From NCBI GenBank assembly GCA_032191485.1, contig JAVDOI010000001.1, positions 34,639,885 to 34,703,884 of the forward strand: a stretch of DNA of 64,000 bases, read 5' to 3'. The notes under the pieces were generated by a model. It was not told the origin of the DNA, did no database searches, and saw nothing but the letters and a program-made list of their open reading frames with translations. Below are positions 36,729 to 49,600 of the stretch, piece after piece. The position numbers were made by a program, and so were the translations under genes. This stretch comes from Leptoclinus maculatus. Lineage: Eukaryota > Chordata > Actinopteri > Perciformes > Stichaeidae. Positions within the stretch are counted from its first letter, which is position 1. Every line of letters starts with the position of its first letter.

Positions 36729-37949
36729 GTAAAGCCTCTATCATTTTAACTCCATTACTCCACCTGCCCCCAAACCACCTGGGCTCCATCAAAAGAAAGT
36801 AATAGTCGAATAGCTTTAGTTTTAAAGTGCAGTCACGATGTTTGCATCCTCTGTTTTTGGAAATGGATACAGTAGGAACTTCTTTTGTCTGTTAAAGATC
36901 GGTTATTCGGAGGGTGTGATAGACAAGTGACTAGAAAAGCTGCATGTCCCCATGAAAAGGATTAGTGAGCCTATTTAAGAATGGCTCTACACAAGAGCTG
37001 AATAATTAGTTATAAGTAGGTTGCAATATAAGAATGTTTAATTATTATTATACAAATTAGATAAAGTCTTACTGTTGGGTGCAATTTAAAGTGTACAACA
37101 TTGCTCTGGTTATTTACATCACATATCGCATTCATTTCTACTCTTAAATACATGCTGGTGCCTTCATTAAGGTTGATCTTGGACTGCACTCCACCTGTGT
37201 GACACAACATAATGCATCCTTACTGTGAGCCAGAATCCAATAAAGTGCCGGCAGTAGAAACATTCTGCATTAAAATGCAGGTACAACACAGTAACAACAA
37301 TACGTTCAGATTCCTAGAGTGTGATTACGACTGGATCATTTTACACTTGATATTTTATCAAAGTTAATTTTGAATATTTATGAAACTCTACGTCTTCCAC
37401 GTCATTTAAAACGTGTTCCTTACTTTTAGGAATGTCTGGAATCCGTTTTCTCAAATTCCCTCAAGCCTCTCCTCCACTCCTGGTGTACAGTTTCTTTACA
37501 CTTGATCTCACGCACAGTTAATTTGTCTCCCCTCTGTGTCTTTAAAAGAGCTATTCTTGTCATCACAGGGGGGGGCTCATTTTGGGCAGGTCCCAATATG
37601 AAATGGCACAGAGCTGGAGTGGTGCGGAAGACAGAAATCTACTCATGCTGCTTTGAGCAATAAGGGGTCTGTGCTAAGCTCGGGTAAACATTCCTCCTGG
37701 AGGCAGGTCTCCATTTCAGCTTGGCACCCATAGGCATCTGCAGGGCGGAGCTTTGTTCAGGTGACTTACCACCAAACTACATGTTTCAACTTTTTCTATT
37801 ACTCTGACAGGAAAGATCATTTCATGCTAGATTTGTGCTTTAAAAAACATCAGCATGGTCTAGGGGGGGACAGCAATGTCTCACTTTAGAAAGCCTTCAT
37901 CTAACAGTAAAGATAATTATAAAAAAAGATTACTTTAAAAAAAACCTAA

Positions 37950-38300
37950 CCCTGCCTGCAGCACCTCTAAAGCTCACGAGTTAACATGTGAAATCTCGAA
38001 AATGACTGCACCTGGCAAAGAAATAACCCCCTGTCAAACCTCAACTTGTCTTTTTTACACTTTGATTTTGTACAGGTTTAACAAACAAGATATAAGTTGT
38101 TAATTAGTGCGTTTTAAATGTATTGGTATGTGGATATTTTACCTTTGGAGAGAGCCAGGCTAGCTGCTTCCCCCTGTTTCCAGTCTTTATACTAAGCTAA
38201 CTGGCTGCCGGCTGTAGTTTGAGTATGAGTGCCATCAATCTGCTCATCTGTCTATTCCCCAAATGCTAAAGGCATCCTTTAAGAACTAGCCGTGGCTCAT
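37950..38300. repeat. Percomorph dispersed repeat
   Basis: Contains 'gagccaggctagctgcttcc' then 'ccctgtttccagtctttata', 'ctaagctaactggctgccgg', 'aacaaacaagatataagttg' and, on the other side, 'cagcacctctaaagctcac'. These phrases are highly familiar from perch-like fish genomes and support the taxonomic placement. The two sides are partly palindromic. Confidence 0.7.
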
Positions 38301-39551
38301 TGTCTTTTTATGCTACTTTTAAAACTAGGACAGTCATTCAGCAGCTAGTTTTTAAAAAAAAAAGTCATGCATATTAAACTTTCACTTTTTTCCACTTCTC
38401 TAGCAGTATGAGTTCATGCACAGTCAGCCATCATTATTTTTGGCTGCTTTGGGTCTTTGTACGATAAATACAGGAAGTCTCCATGCGTGGTGGTTTAAAA
38501 GTTTGGGAACACCGTGTCATTGATGACAACAGAAGCTGATAATGCTGGAGGAGACAGTTGATGTCATATTGGTGCACATTTGCAACAACAAAAACGTTTC
38601 CAGCAAAATGAAAATGTTTTGATCAATTTAAGTACGAGCCATATTGTCTGGATTTCGCTGATAATTACTCTGACTGCATCCGAGTGTATAAGTGGCCGAC
38701 GGCGTCAACAGTCAGGGAGCTTCGGGCAGAGCCAAAGAGTCATTAGTATACTTACAACATCTCTAAAAATACATCTTCCTCCTATATCACGCTGTGACAC
38801 AAGTACAGAAATTGTATATCCTGGCTCTTGCATTCTGTAGCTCAGCACTGTGACTTGCACACTTACTGTAGTGCACTATTCACTCAACCACATGCACTTA
38901 GTTTTAGTGCACTATAAGACAGACATGAGCTCCCACACCACAGAGCAATACTGCATGTGAGAATGAAACATTTGCTGCTTGCTGAGTCATTGTGGACAGT
39001 CAGAAGAGATGTCTCTTGTGTCACTCGGGGATGAGACAGAAATAGAAATATTATTTTCTAACTGTATGATAGGTTTAGTTAAGTGGCCTGTTACCGGGAC
39101 AAAGCAACGTGGCAACAGCCCATGAACCGACTGAGCTCTTTGTTGTATTAAGTACAGTCAGCCCAGGAGAATTTATTGGAGAGTGGGACTGAGCAGGTTC
39201 ACACACGCCCACCATGAGGGCTGTTTGCTGCGCTCTTTGCATGCTATGTGACTGTCTATAGAAGACCTCCCCCGCTTTTACTTCAAAATGATCATTAGAG
39301 TTCTTTATGTTTGCATACTTGTTGCATATACAGTAAAATAAGCACTTTAACATATGTCTTAAACTCAGTTACAGCGGTGCAAATATTTGCATACTTTTGG
39401 ATATTGATATTTCCTTATCAATGTATATATTATCTGTGTTTATTTTCTTATTCTTCTTCTGATTTATTGGGTGTGTATTTGTTGACCTGGATGATGAGCT
39501 GGGGCATAATTCCCCTTGCAGGCATACATAAAGTAGTAGTGAATAGAAGTG

Positions 39552-40040
39552 AACAGAGCTGCAACAATTATTTGCATTAATTAAGACCATTGTTTTGATA
39601 AACCGTAGTAGATCAAACTTTAAAAAGAAGAAATTACATACAAAATTACTCACTGTGGTGTCTTCTAATTTGTTTATTTTTTGCTTTTATTTTTTACTTT
39701 TTTTCTGACTCACAGTCCAAAACCTGAAGATATTCTATTTACTTATAGGGGAGGCTAGTGTTGCCAGGAAGCGGGGCTTTATTCTGGAGCACCGGGCCCA
39801 GGTGTCTCCAGTCTGCAATCACCCGGAACCTGCCATTAAAGGGACACACACACGCACAAACAAGCAACATGGCAGGGAACCGTCACAACATCGTCCACAT
39901 TTTAGAATTCCCAACCAAACTATGTGTGGCACCTTTCCTTGAAAAATTACTCAAACAAGGAATAAATTATTGAAATAGTCACTGATTCCTTTTCTTTCAA
40001 TCAACTAATTGATTAATCAACAAATCATTGCAGCAGTAAG
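39552..40040. repeat. hAT-like MITE, interrupted by about 200 bp
   Basis: The left part ('gagctgcaacaattatttgc', 'cagtccaaaacctgaagata' then 'ttctattta') and the right part ('caactaattgattaatcaac' then 'attgcagcagt') resemble the two halves of the family at 33945-34206. The stretch 39748-39950 between them is GC-richer and foreign to that family, which suggests a nested insertion. Confidence 0.45.
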
Positions 40041-40585
40041 AATTGAAATGACTAGAGTGGTTGCCTCAGTTGAATAGTTTGTGTCCTTTCACGGTGGTCA
40101 GATTCAGTGTACAATATGTGAATGGATGTTATATGGTGTGACTGACATGCTGTTTTATGAGGATGTTGTTTATGAAAATGCAGCGTGTCTCATGGCTTGC
40201 TTCGACCTCTGAGGATGTGTATAACCAGCATGCAGTCTGATTGGATGGCCACGAGGCCTGCGAGAGGCAGTCATTAACACAGTGCTGATTTAGCGGCATA
40301 TTATAGCCACAGCTCCCAAGATGACGTCGAGCTAATCCACCTGTCAAGTCAATTGAGAAGCTCAGTAAATCAGCGTTGATGCTCAGAGGACAGTTACATT
40401 GTGATATTTATCTGATGTGATCTTCCAGAGCAACAATGAGTGCAGCTGTAGAATAAATGAGTGAACTTTAAAAGCAGTAGATGTGTGCAGATGTTTGTGT
40501 GCATGCTTGTGCATGCAGGCTGTGGTATGCAGCTTGGGGAAGTACAAGTTACACTCCAGTTTCTGTGAAAGTGCTCAGTCATTTG

Positions 40586-41100
40586 CAGTGGCGGGCCATG
40601 CATTTTATACCCAGGCCTTCACTGCTGTCATGCAGCTGAAATACCATCTTATAACCACATGATGGCGCCACAGCTATTATTCGTTTCTAATGCTGTAACT
40701 ATGTACGTACTCGTATTAAACCGTTCGGTACGAGGCTTACAAACGTTTGAATAATGCTAGAGCATTTGGAAAATGCAGAAGCTTAAATTCAGGGAAATAT
40801 GTTTTCTGTGCTCATGTAGGACAGTGGGTCTCAGCTGGTCTGGCTGTGGGACCCACCATCATCCCTTAATGACAAGCCGCGGCCCATTCATCTCTTTAGG
40901 AGACCGTCTTATGATTTTACTTTCACAACCCAAACGTTAAACGTACTGCTCTGCAATCTCTTTCCTCGTCTCAGCCCCCTGTGTCACGGTGTGTGGTACT
41001 CGAGTCAGGAAGCTTGTCAGAATGCCCATATTTGATTGGCTGAGCTGCATCACGTGCGATTCACAACGCGACTAAGCCTCTGCTGTTAAGTTTTAGATGA
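40586..41100 (+). mobile_element. hAT-like family, copy C (incomplete)
   Basis: Starts CAGTGGCGGGCCATGCATTT and follows copy B (44750-45919) closely to about 40820. It then breaks into another hAT-like end (CAGTGGGTCTCAGCTGGTCT at 40822) and rejoins family sequence at 'gactaagcctctgctgt' near 41070. The far terminus is missing. Confidence 0.6.
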
Positions 41101-41745
41101 AGGCAACCTTGTTTCTTACAAAGTAAATACCCATTTTTCTAATATTATTTTTCCCCCTTACTATGTATTAAGATGTCTAAATGAAGGTATTAAAATATAT
41201 CATATTCAAAGTTATCATGGCATAATCAGTATGAAATTACTGCAGTATATCACCATTACTGACAAAGAATAATAGAACATCTGGGCTTCATGTTGATTTT
41301 TTTCATTATATCTTGTAACTTCTTCTGCAACACATTTTCATTTGGCAGCTCAGGAGCTTGTTTTCTTACTTTTCTTACAGATGCAGCATGATTATATATG
41401 TATTTATAGGTGACGATGATTATTTTGTAATTGAGTATTATGTAAGCCTGTTCATGGTGATATTTACGCCACAGTAAAAAAGGAATTAGGGATGCCCTTC
41501 TCATAGTAGTTAATTGATTGGGTCTTACCTCTATAGTGGCACAGCATAATCAGTCAGAAAGACTCTCATGGTCGTGAGCGTAAACTGGTTGGCTAATTAA
41601 GGTGAATGAGGGCCAGGTGTGCTGGCAGGTGATTGGGGAACGGCGGGAGCAGCTGAGGACTACTGCTGTGTGCAGAGGGAAGGTGGTCTCTGAAGTCAAA
41701 AACCCAAAGTTGCCGGCAATAATCTCCAGGATATCATTTATATAT

Positions 41746-43088
41746 CAGTGGTCGGCCGTCAGGGCCAGCAAGGCCTTCTCTGCTGGCCTAAACAGAATCA
41801 CAAAGTTATAGCTATTTTATAATTTAATAATTTTTCTTAAATACACTACATGTATTATAATTTATAAAAATATTTTTCCCATTATCTTATTTTCTCATTG
41901 CACAGCTACTGTCTTCCTCAGTTGCTCTGCTTCCAGTGCAGCTTGTTTTAAGTAGAGCTTTTATCCAATCAGATTTCACCTCTGTGTCTCTAGGTAAGAA
42001 GAGAGGCCCGAGGCCTGCAGACTCACAAATTAATCCCTTTGCAGTTTAAGTGAATGGGGACAATATTGTTGATTGTCATAGTCTTCAACCAATCAGATCT
42101 TTAGTTTGACATGTTGGGCGTATTCTTCGACGTGCCAGAGCCTTCTAGCTGGCCTACAAGTACGTCAGCATTACATGCAGCTCAGTTTCCAGGTGCAGCG
42201 TGTGCTGTGATTGGTCAGTGGGCGAGCACGTGACTATTGGAAAACAAAACTTAAAGTAGCCATCAGAGGCTTAGTCGGAGTAGTAAGAGTTCAAATTGAA
42301 AGATATGGAAGAAATTATGACATTCTTTGCATTTTGCTTGGTGTAGATATTTCTTTTTTTTTTTACCTAGTTTTGTTTTTTTAACACTCAATGGCTGAAG
42401 GAGGAGAAACGGATTTGTGAGTTGGGATTTAAACGTGGGTTTAAACTCTTTGTCAACAAAGAAAGGAGGATGGAGTTTGTCTTTAAGTGAACAGCATTTG
42501 GTAAGTCAACTGCGTTTGTTTTTTTACATCTAATATCTGAATGGCCCTCGAGTGTGTAGGTGTTCCGCTGCAGTGTTGCTGGATTGATCTGTCATGCTCT
42601 GTTGTCATATGCATATATGTGACTGGTTCTTGTGAGTTTGTTGTTGTCATTGTGTTAATTATATAGATTTGGACTGTATGCATTGTCCGTTAATTACGAA
42701 GCATACCGTCATGCGCAGAGTTATTGTTTGTTAAGCTAGTTTAGCCTAGCCTCTCAGAAGTGCGGGGCCTCAGCTGTTTTTTGTTGTGGTGTTTTTTGTT
42801 CCGGGTTGAGAGGTCACAGTCTGTTGTCTCCTACGTGAGCGCAGTCCACCGAAAACATTATATTTCCCACAATTTAAGCTTCTGCATTTTCCAAATGCAC
42901 TAGTATTATTGAAACGTATTGTTCGGTTTGTAAGCCTCATACCGAACGGTTTAATACGAATACGTGTATTTGTTAAACCCCTAGAAACAAATAACCGTAG
43001 CTGTGGCACCATCATGAGGTTATTAGGTGGTGTTTCAGCTGCAGGACAGCACTGAAGGCCCAGGTATGAAATGCACGGCCCTCCACTG
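41746..43088 (-). mobile_element. hAT-like family, copy A (inverted)
   Basis: Ends CAGTGGTCGGCCGTCAGGGC at the low-coordinate side and ...GGCCCTCCACTG at 43088. The flanks TTATATAT and GTATATAC agree at six of eight positions, a decayed 8-bp target duplication. The interior matches copy B in the opposite orientation over most of its length at high identity. Frames inside are broken, and no intact transposase is present. Confidence 0.75.
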
Positions 43089-43479
43089 GTATATACTGTA
43101 TATCTTATACACTCAGTTCACTTTAATTGTTACATTCCAAACTGTTCAGTCATAAATGATACCTTCATAAAAATAATATTGTTCAGTTTTGATTGACAAT
43201 ATCAGAGAGGTACTCATTTAACATCCATTTTTATTGTCCAGGTTGTAGTTTGCAATGGTGTTGAAGTATACTGCATTATTTACAAAAATCTGAATATTAG
43301 AAAACGCATTTCACAATAATCTCCAGTGCAACTAACAACACTAACTATGACAACATTAACATAGAACTTAGACTGCTCTCTTTTGTGATAAATTAGCTTA
43401 CAGGCTGTGTATTACAGGTATCGAACAGTACAGGATTTTTGAGGACAATACCAATATTGATTTGAGCGTTAAACAATGC

Positions 43480-43640
43480 AACAAGTCAACAGCCTTGCTA
43501 GCGGCTCTGTGAGGCTGCAGGTAAAGCAGTGCTTTGAGCTAAATGCTACTGTCAGCCGGCTTACATGCTCACAACATCAATGCTAACACGCTAATGTTTA
43601 GGACGCACATGCATAGGGGTTTATGCAGGTGAAGCATTAA
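43480..43640. repeat. Fragment of a percomorph dispersed repeat
   Basis: The phrases 'agtgctttgagctaaatgct', 'ttacatgctcacaacatcaa' and 'tgctaacacgctaatgttta' are typical of a common fish family, probably the same as the one at 57405-57905. Confidence 0.45.
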
Positions 43641-44749
43641 ATAATCCTACTGATGATTTTACACTTTTCCACCGATCAACGTTTGGTGGTAACGTATGCT
43701 GCAGATATACTGCAGCATACATGTAAGTGTTTTATTAGGAAGGAAATGCTCTCAACTCGTTTGTTAGATCAGATAGGATACACACACTGCAATACGCGGA
43801 GTAGGCTTACAATGGAAACACTCCATAGGGTCCCACTAATTTACTGTGGTAGCATGGTAATGATCAGTACAGTTGAGGCTGATTGGAATGTCATTCATTT
43901 TGCCTCAATTGTAAAATGTGAGGTACTTTGCAGTTGAAAAATGAACTTGTCAATACTCTCTGGTGGATAAACTAAGTGTCTGTACTGCAGTTTCACATGA
44001 CATATTGACATAAAGCAATCTGTGGTCGGCTGATTCATCAATCTAGCTCCACTGTAAAAATATTATGTGTTTAAATAAAAATGTTGAGGGAATATTTCCA
44101 TCCATTGGCAGAATTTCATGACTTATTCAGTAAACAACCAGGTAGGACTCTGAGCATATTTAGAGAGACAGAAAGCTGTATGCAAATTTGAGTATAATAT
44201 ACCAAAGCCCTTAAAGTGAATTTTTTGTGAATTCCTCTCTGTACAGCGATAGTAATAATCTGTTGTAATAGAGTAAAGAGAAGAGAGACTCGCAGTATAC
44301 AGCCTGTAGGCAGGGATGCAGGCAGTGAGAGAAAGAGAGTCTGGGCTGAGGAGTGGAAATATTAAACAAGGAGATATTCTTGGTGGTAATTCCAATAAAT
44401 CGAGATGTTATTGAAATACAGGGATATGAATGCACTGGAGAATGTTTGGTAATGAAAACAATTAATTATTCTGACTCCAGAGGGCAACGTCATCACGAAG
44501 AGAATAAATTAGACGTGTAAAAGCCTCTTACAAGAGTGTCGATTCAAAAGGTCGTCCCCTGACAATTTCTACTAAATAGATCAGTTCACTATTGCAAATG
44601 TTCTCACTGTAGTTTTTTCCCCAGTGAATCTGTGCAGCCACAAAAAAATAAATGAAAACAACCCTTGTAGTCAGACTGAAATCTGGTTTAGCTGTGACTG
44701 TATAAGGTTTACATTGCAGCTCAAGCCATTTATCTGTATACATTGATAC

Positions 44750-45919
44750 CAGTGGCGGGCTGTGCATTTTATACCTGGGCCTTCAGTGCTGTCCTGCAGC
44801 TGAAATACCACCTAATAACCTCATGATGGCGCCACAGCTATGGTTATTATTCGTTTATAGGGCTGTAACAATATACGTATTCGTATTAAACCATTCGGTA
44901 CGAGGCTTACAAACCGATACGTTTGAATAATACTAGTGCATTTGGAAAATGCAGAAGCTTAAATTGTAGGACATATAATGTTTTCTGCGCTCATGTAGGA
45001 GACAACAGTCTGTGTGACCTCTGAACCGGAACAAAAAAAACCACAACAAAAGACAGCTGGTGCTCCGCAAGTGTTCTGGGAGGCTACGCTAACTAGCTTA
45101 ACGGGACAACAACAGCAGCAACACGCATTCTGCTACACACTCAAGGGCCATTCAGATATTAGATATAAAAAAAAAAACGCTGATCACTTAAAGACAAACT
45201 CCATGCTCCTTTCTTTGTTGACAAAGAGTTTAATCCCAGTTAAATCCCAACTCACAAATCTGTTTCTCCTATTTCAGTCATTGAGTGTTAAAAAACAAAG
45301 CTAGATAAAAATAATAATAATCTACACCAAGCAAAATGCAAAAAATGTCATAATTTCTTCCATATCTTTCAATTTGAACTCTTACTACTCAGACTAAGCC
45401 TCTGCTGTAAATTTCGTTTCACGATAGTCACGTGCTCGCCCACTGACCAATCACAGCACACGCTTCACCTCACTGCAGAGCTGCTCCTGAAAACTGAGCT
45501 GCACGTAATGCTGACGTAGTTGTAGGCCAGCTAGCAGGCTCTGGCACGTCAAAGAATACGCCCAACATGTCAAACTAAAGATCTGATTGGTTGAAGACTA
45601 TGACAATCAACAATATCGTCCCCATTCACTTAAACAGCAAAGGGATTCACTTGTGAGTCTGCAGGCCTCGGGCCTTTCTTCTTACCTAGAGACACAGAGG
45701 TGAAATCTGATTGGATAAAAGCTCTACTTAAAACAAGCTGCACTGGAAGCAGAGCAACTGAGGAAGACAGTAGCTGTGCAATGAGAAAATAAGTTACATA
45801 TAAATTACAATACATGTAGTGTATTTAAGAAAAATTATTCAATTATAAAATAGCTATAACTTTGTGATTCTGTTTAGGCCAGCAGAGAAGGCTTTGCAGG
45901 TCCTGACGGCCCACCAGTG
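44750..45919 (+). mobile_element. hAT-like family, copy B, 1170 bp with perfect TSD
   Basis: Starts CAGTGGCGGGCTGTGCATTT and ends GACGGCCCACCAGTG. A perfect 8-bp duplication, ATTGATAC, lies at 44742-44749 and 45920-45927. An 8-bp duplication and CAGTGG termini are hallmarks of hAT elements. The interior has no intact transposase, so it is non-autonomous. Confidence 0.85.
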
Positions 45920-46527
45920 ATTGATACACAGTGATGTTCTGATATAAACTTCACTGCTCGGAGTCCGTTAAAGAAACACCATAAATGTTGTCAGGATAAA
46001 CTTACAGCTGCCTTCAATGATTTTTGACCAGTTTTTGACTCATGGAGCTTCAGTGAGGGCAGCAGCAGAAGGGACAAGTGAAGTGCTTTGTCACTTAATG
46101 CTTTCTAGATTAATCAGCAGTTGTTTCTGGGTTGTTCTTTCTCATAATGACACTAAGTGAAGACGTAAGCTCTGGTTTAAACACACCCATGCCATTATTT
46201 AGAAAGTGTATCCATTTGGATTTTTCATGCAGTAGAGCACACTAGTTTCTGAGGTAAGACCAGTTCTGACGACATGATCTAATCTGTAAACACACATTTT
46301 CTAATCCATTGAATTCCTTCTGATTGCAAAAGTTGTTTGCTTCTTTTTGGGGGTGAAGCTGCAGATAGACAACACTTCAAAATCTGTAACTGTGAGGTAC
46401 AATCAATAAATGGTGTATAACTTCCCATTACAGTTTAATTCCCATTAGAATCTGAAGTAGTAACTGAGTAATGTCACTTCAAATACAACAGCACATTGTG
46501 TTACATCATCTATAAACAATTACAAAC

Positions 46528-46700
46528 AATTAGGGCTGAAAAATAACAATTCTTTGACTTATCTAATCTGCAGATTAGTTTCTTGGCCACTCAATTTGTC
46601 TGTAAAGACTGTGATTTATATAAAAACATATACATCAGAAATTTGAAGTGTTGAAAAGGACACAAAGAAATGTTTTATATTCGGAGTACTTCAGTAAGAA
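46528..46700. repeat. Diverged hAT-like MITE remnant
   Basis: 'Attagggctgaaaaataaca' and 'atctgcagattagtttcttg' resemble the family at 33945-34206. It is weakly preserved. Confidence 0.35.
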
Positions 46701-49377
46701 AATAAAGTTGAATGTGCAGTCTGTCCACAAAGCCTATCTGTTCCCACTCAAACCAAAAACGTCAATAAATTCATTAACACTAACCTCTCAAATGTGACGA
46801 TGTGAGTTGTGTTAACAGAAACAAGATTTTTCATGCATTAGATTGAAGCTGCATGCTTTCCACTCTGCAGATCCGCCTATCTGTAAGACGGTGGACTTCA
46901 GCTATTTGATTTGTCTTTAGTGAGTCAGCTGGTGCTGATGTGAGGTTATGATGGGGGAGGGGGGAGATGGATTACAGGGTGAGACTCGATGAGACAGAAG
47001 TGAATTATCGTGGCCTCGAAACGAGATTCATCAACGCTAACTATAATTGAGATCTTCTATCAAAATACATTTTCCCAACCTTCACTCATCATTAATCCAT
47101 CGCTGATAGAAGAAACTCCAACTGTAGTGATCTGTCACGAAGCATTGCATTTCAAATCCAGGAAAAAAAAACAGCAGAGATGGATGTTATGTTTTCGTCC
47201 TCAGTTGCCCAAGCACTCTTGAATGCACCGCCAATGTAAATTTAAATCTGTATAGTTTATCACACTGAGATCTGTCCTCCTGTGATTTGTAATAATTGCA
47301 GAGGTTGTCTGTGTTCTTCATCCCTTGCACAGTAAATCTGCCGGGTTTGTAATCTGCAAAATAAAAAATGAACAGGACAGGATTTGTGTCTCTGGAGGAG
47401 GTCAAGGGATTTTAATATTACATGGACTGAACAGTGATTTTAAGCTTGTATCTGCTTAAATGTAAGATATTTGTAGCTCTGCCCCACCAGATAATTACAG
47501 TCCCAATTTATTCCTTTTTTCTTCAGTGAATTTGTTATTTTTCTCATTGACCAACATCCATGGGACGAACTGTGGTTATGTAGAACCAAACTGTGTAGAC
47601 GTTAGCCAAGTTGCATTGCTGTTATACGAATATAAGGAGTTGGTTCATTGAGATAGGTGCAATTAAACCACTGCAGAAGAAGAGGGCACAACAACATAAT
47701 GGATTTGAAAGAGCTCAGTCAAACATATATAGCATTTCTGTTTGTATCATGTATTGATTTGAGTCTTCTCGTTGCTCCACACAGATCTGATGTTTTTGTC
47801 TGCTGCTTTTATTTTTTGTCTCTCCAAGCGTCACTTGACGTTTAAGTCACAAGCTGCATGTACGTCATGAGTTATTCATTAGGTCTGTTGCACATTGCAC
47901 ATTGTTGCATTTTGCTTTTATTGATTCACCAACTTCTCCAACTCTGCCAAGAGCAAAAACTTTTTTGTGACATTAATACAGGTGGATGGAAACTTCAAAA
48001 GAAATTCCACGCAAATTTGGACCCAGCAAATTACTTATTTGAACTATCATCAATCAGAGTGCACATACAATAAAGACAGAAGCAGAGAAGACTCGTTGTT
48101 AATCATATGAAGTCCCAAGCTAATTTTATTCAAGTTTGAGTTGGGGTTTTATATTAGCATTTCTACTTTCCATCTCAAACAATCCATCTTAAATTTCAAA
48201 TAATTTAGTCACAGCTCTCATTTACATACAGTATACTGCTTGAATTGCTATCATAGAAAAACGCAGTATGATGTGTAACAATGTTGTGTATATAGGCCTA
48301 AACAAGCCAAACTTCACTGTTGTCTATCTTTATATTGAATCACATATGCAGAAACATAAAGAAACAAGAAGCTGTTGAATTGACCTTTGTATAATCCACT
48401 CTGCACAGGCTGTAGGTGAGCCATGGCATTTCAATTGATTCAAAGTATGCATCCATATGAGAGTTCAAGGTTTCCTTTTCTAAACAGAAGTAACAGAAAG
48501 AGAGAACTGCTTTTATACTTTTCATGGACAACATTGAAAGAAAACAAAAACCAGGAGAAAATATTGAAAGAATATATATAGAAGATTAGAATTCATTTTT
48601 CAGGACCTTGCTCTGAATATATCCAATTTGATTTGACATGGCAGACTTACAGAGGGGGAATAAGCGTGATGCATGTACCTTACTCCACAGGGCCTTACCT
48701 TACTTTTCTGAACCACATACACTAAATAAACTATTGTGAATGCTGGAATGATCAGTTTGTACAAATATAAGGTGGCACTATTGGTGAAAGTAGTAAGATT
48801 CATCTACTGAAAGTCTTCACATAAGCATCCCAAGTCAGAGTTTTTATGACTCTGTTAGAGTTTAAATCATTGAGAAAAACGTTAGATCCTGTTCGTGAAA
48901 TAAAGAGGTTGTAAAAGTGTTTTATTCCCCGAGTTCTCAAACCACTCAACCTTTTCCTCACAGGATAACATTTAGGACTGTACAGTCACTGTCAAAGAGC
49001 ATCTTTCCGTTACATGTGGAAACAAGTTTCTACATGACTCAGTTGTCCTCTGCTGTTTCTGACGTAAGTGTCAGATGCCTCATGGTCATGACAGACTGTG
49101 TGAAGCTACAGTATGAGGAGCCGGAGTCTTTCCTCCTATTTTGAACTTGCTTGCTTTGGTGTGTAGATGTGTGATTTATAAGGGCGAGGCAGATCACAAA
49201 ACTCACTGTTTGGATCGTTTCACGGATTTAAATCACGGATTGGATCAGCATATGTGAATGGAGCAAATATTACTTTGAAAATGCCAAAAGTCAAATAATT
49301 AGGAAATAAAAAAATTATTTTTATTGATAAAAAAATATTGTCATTATTAGTTTTGTTTATAGCTGCTTAGAGCTTAT

Positions 49378-49600
49378 AGCTGAAACAATTGGTTGATTAA
49401 TCGATTCGTTTGTAGACAGGAAATTAATCTGCAACAGTTTTGAAAAAAATTAATGATGGAAGTAATTTTTCATGAACAAATTAAATAAAATTAGCTGGTT
49501 CCTGCCTCTCAAATGTGAAGATTTCCATTTATTTGTCCATTGTCCTGTATAATAGTAAAGTTAATTTCTTTAGATTTTGGGCTGTTTGCACAAAAACTAC
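49378..49600. repeat. Diverged hAT-like MITE remnant
   Basis: 'Tgaaacaattggttgattaa' then 'tcgattcgtttgtagacagg' and 'aaattaatctgcaacagttt' fit the same family as 33945-34206. Confidence 0.45.

Noticed and set aside
36732..36802. Continuation of the galnt18 frame past 36728
   Set aside because: A consensus donor lies at 36729 at the point where the family sequence ends, and the residues beyond it are unlike the family.
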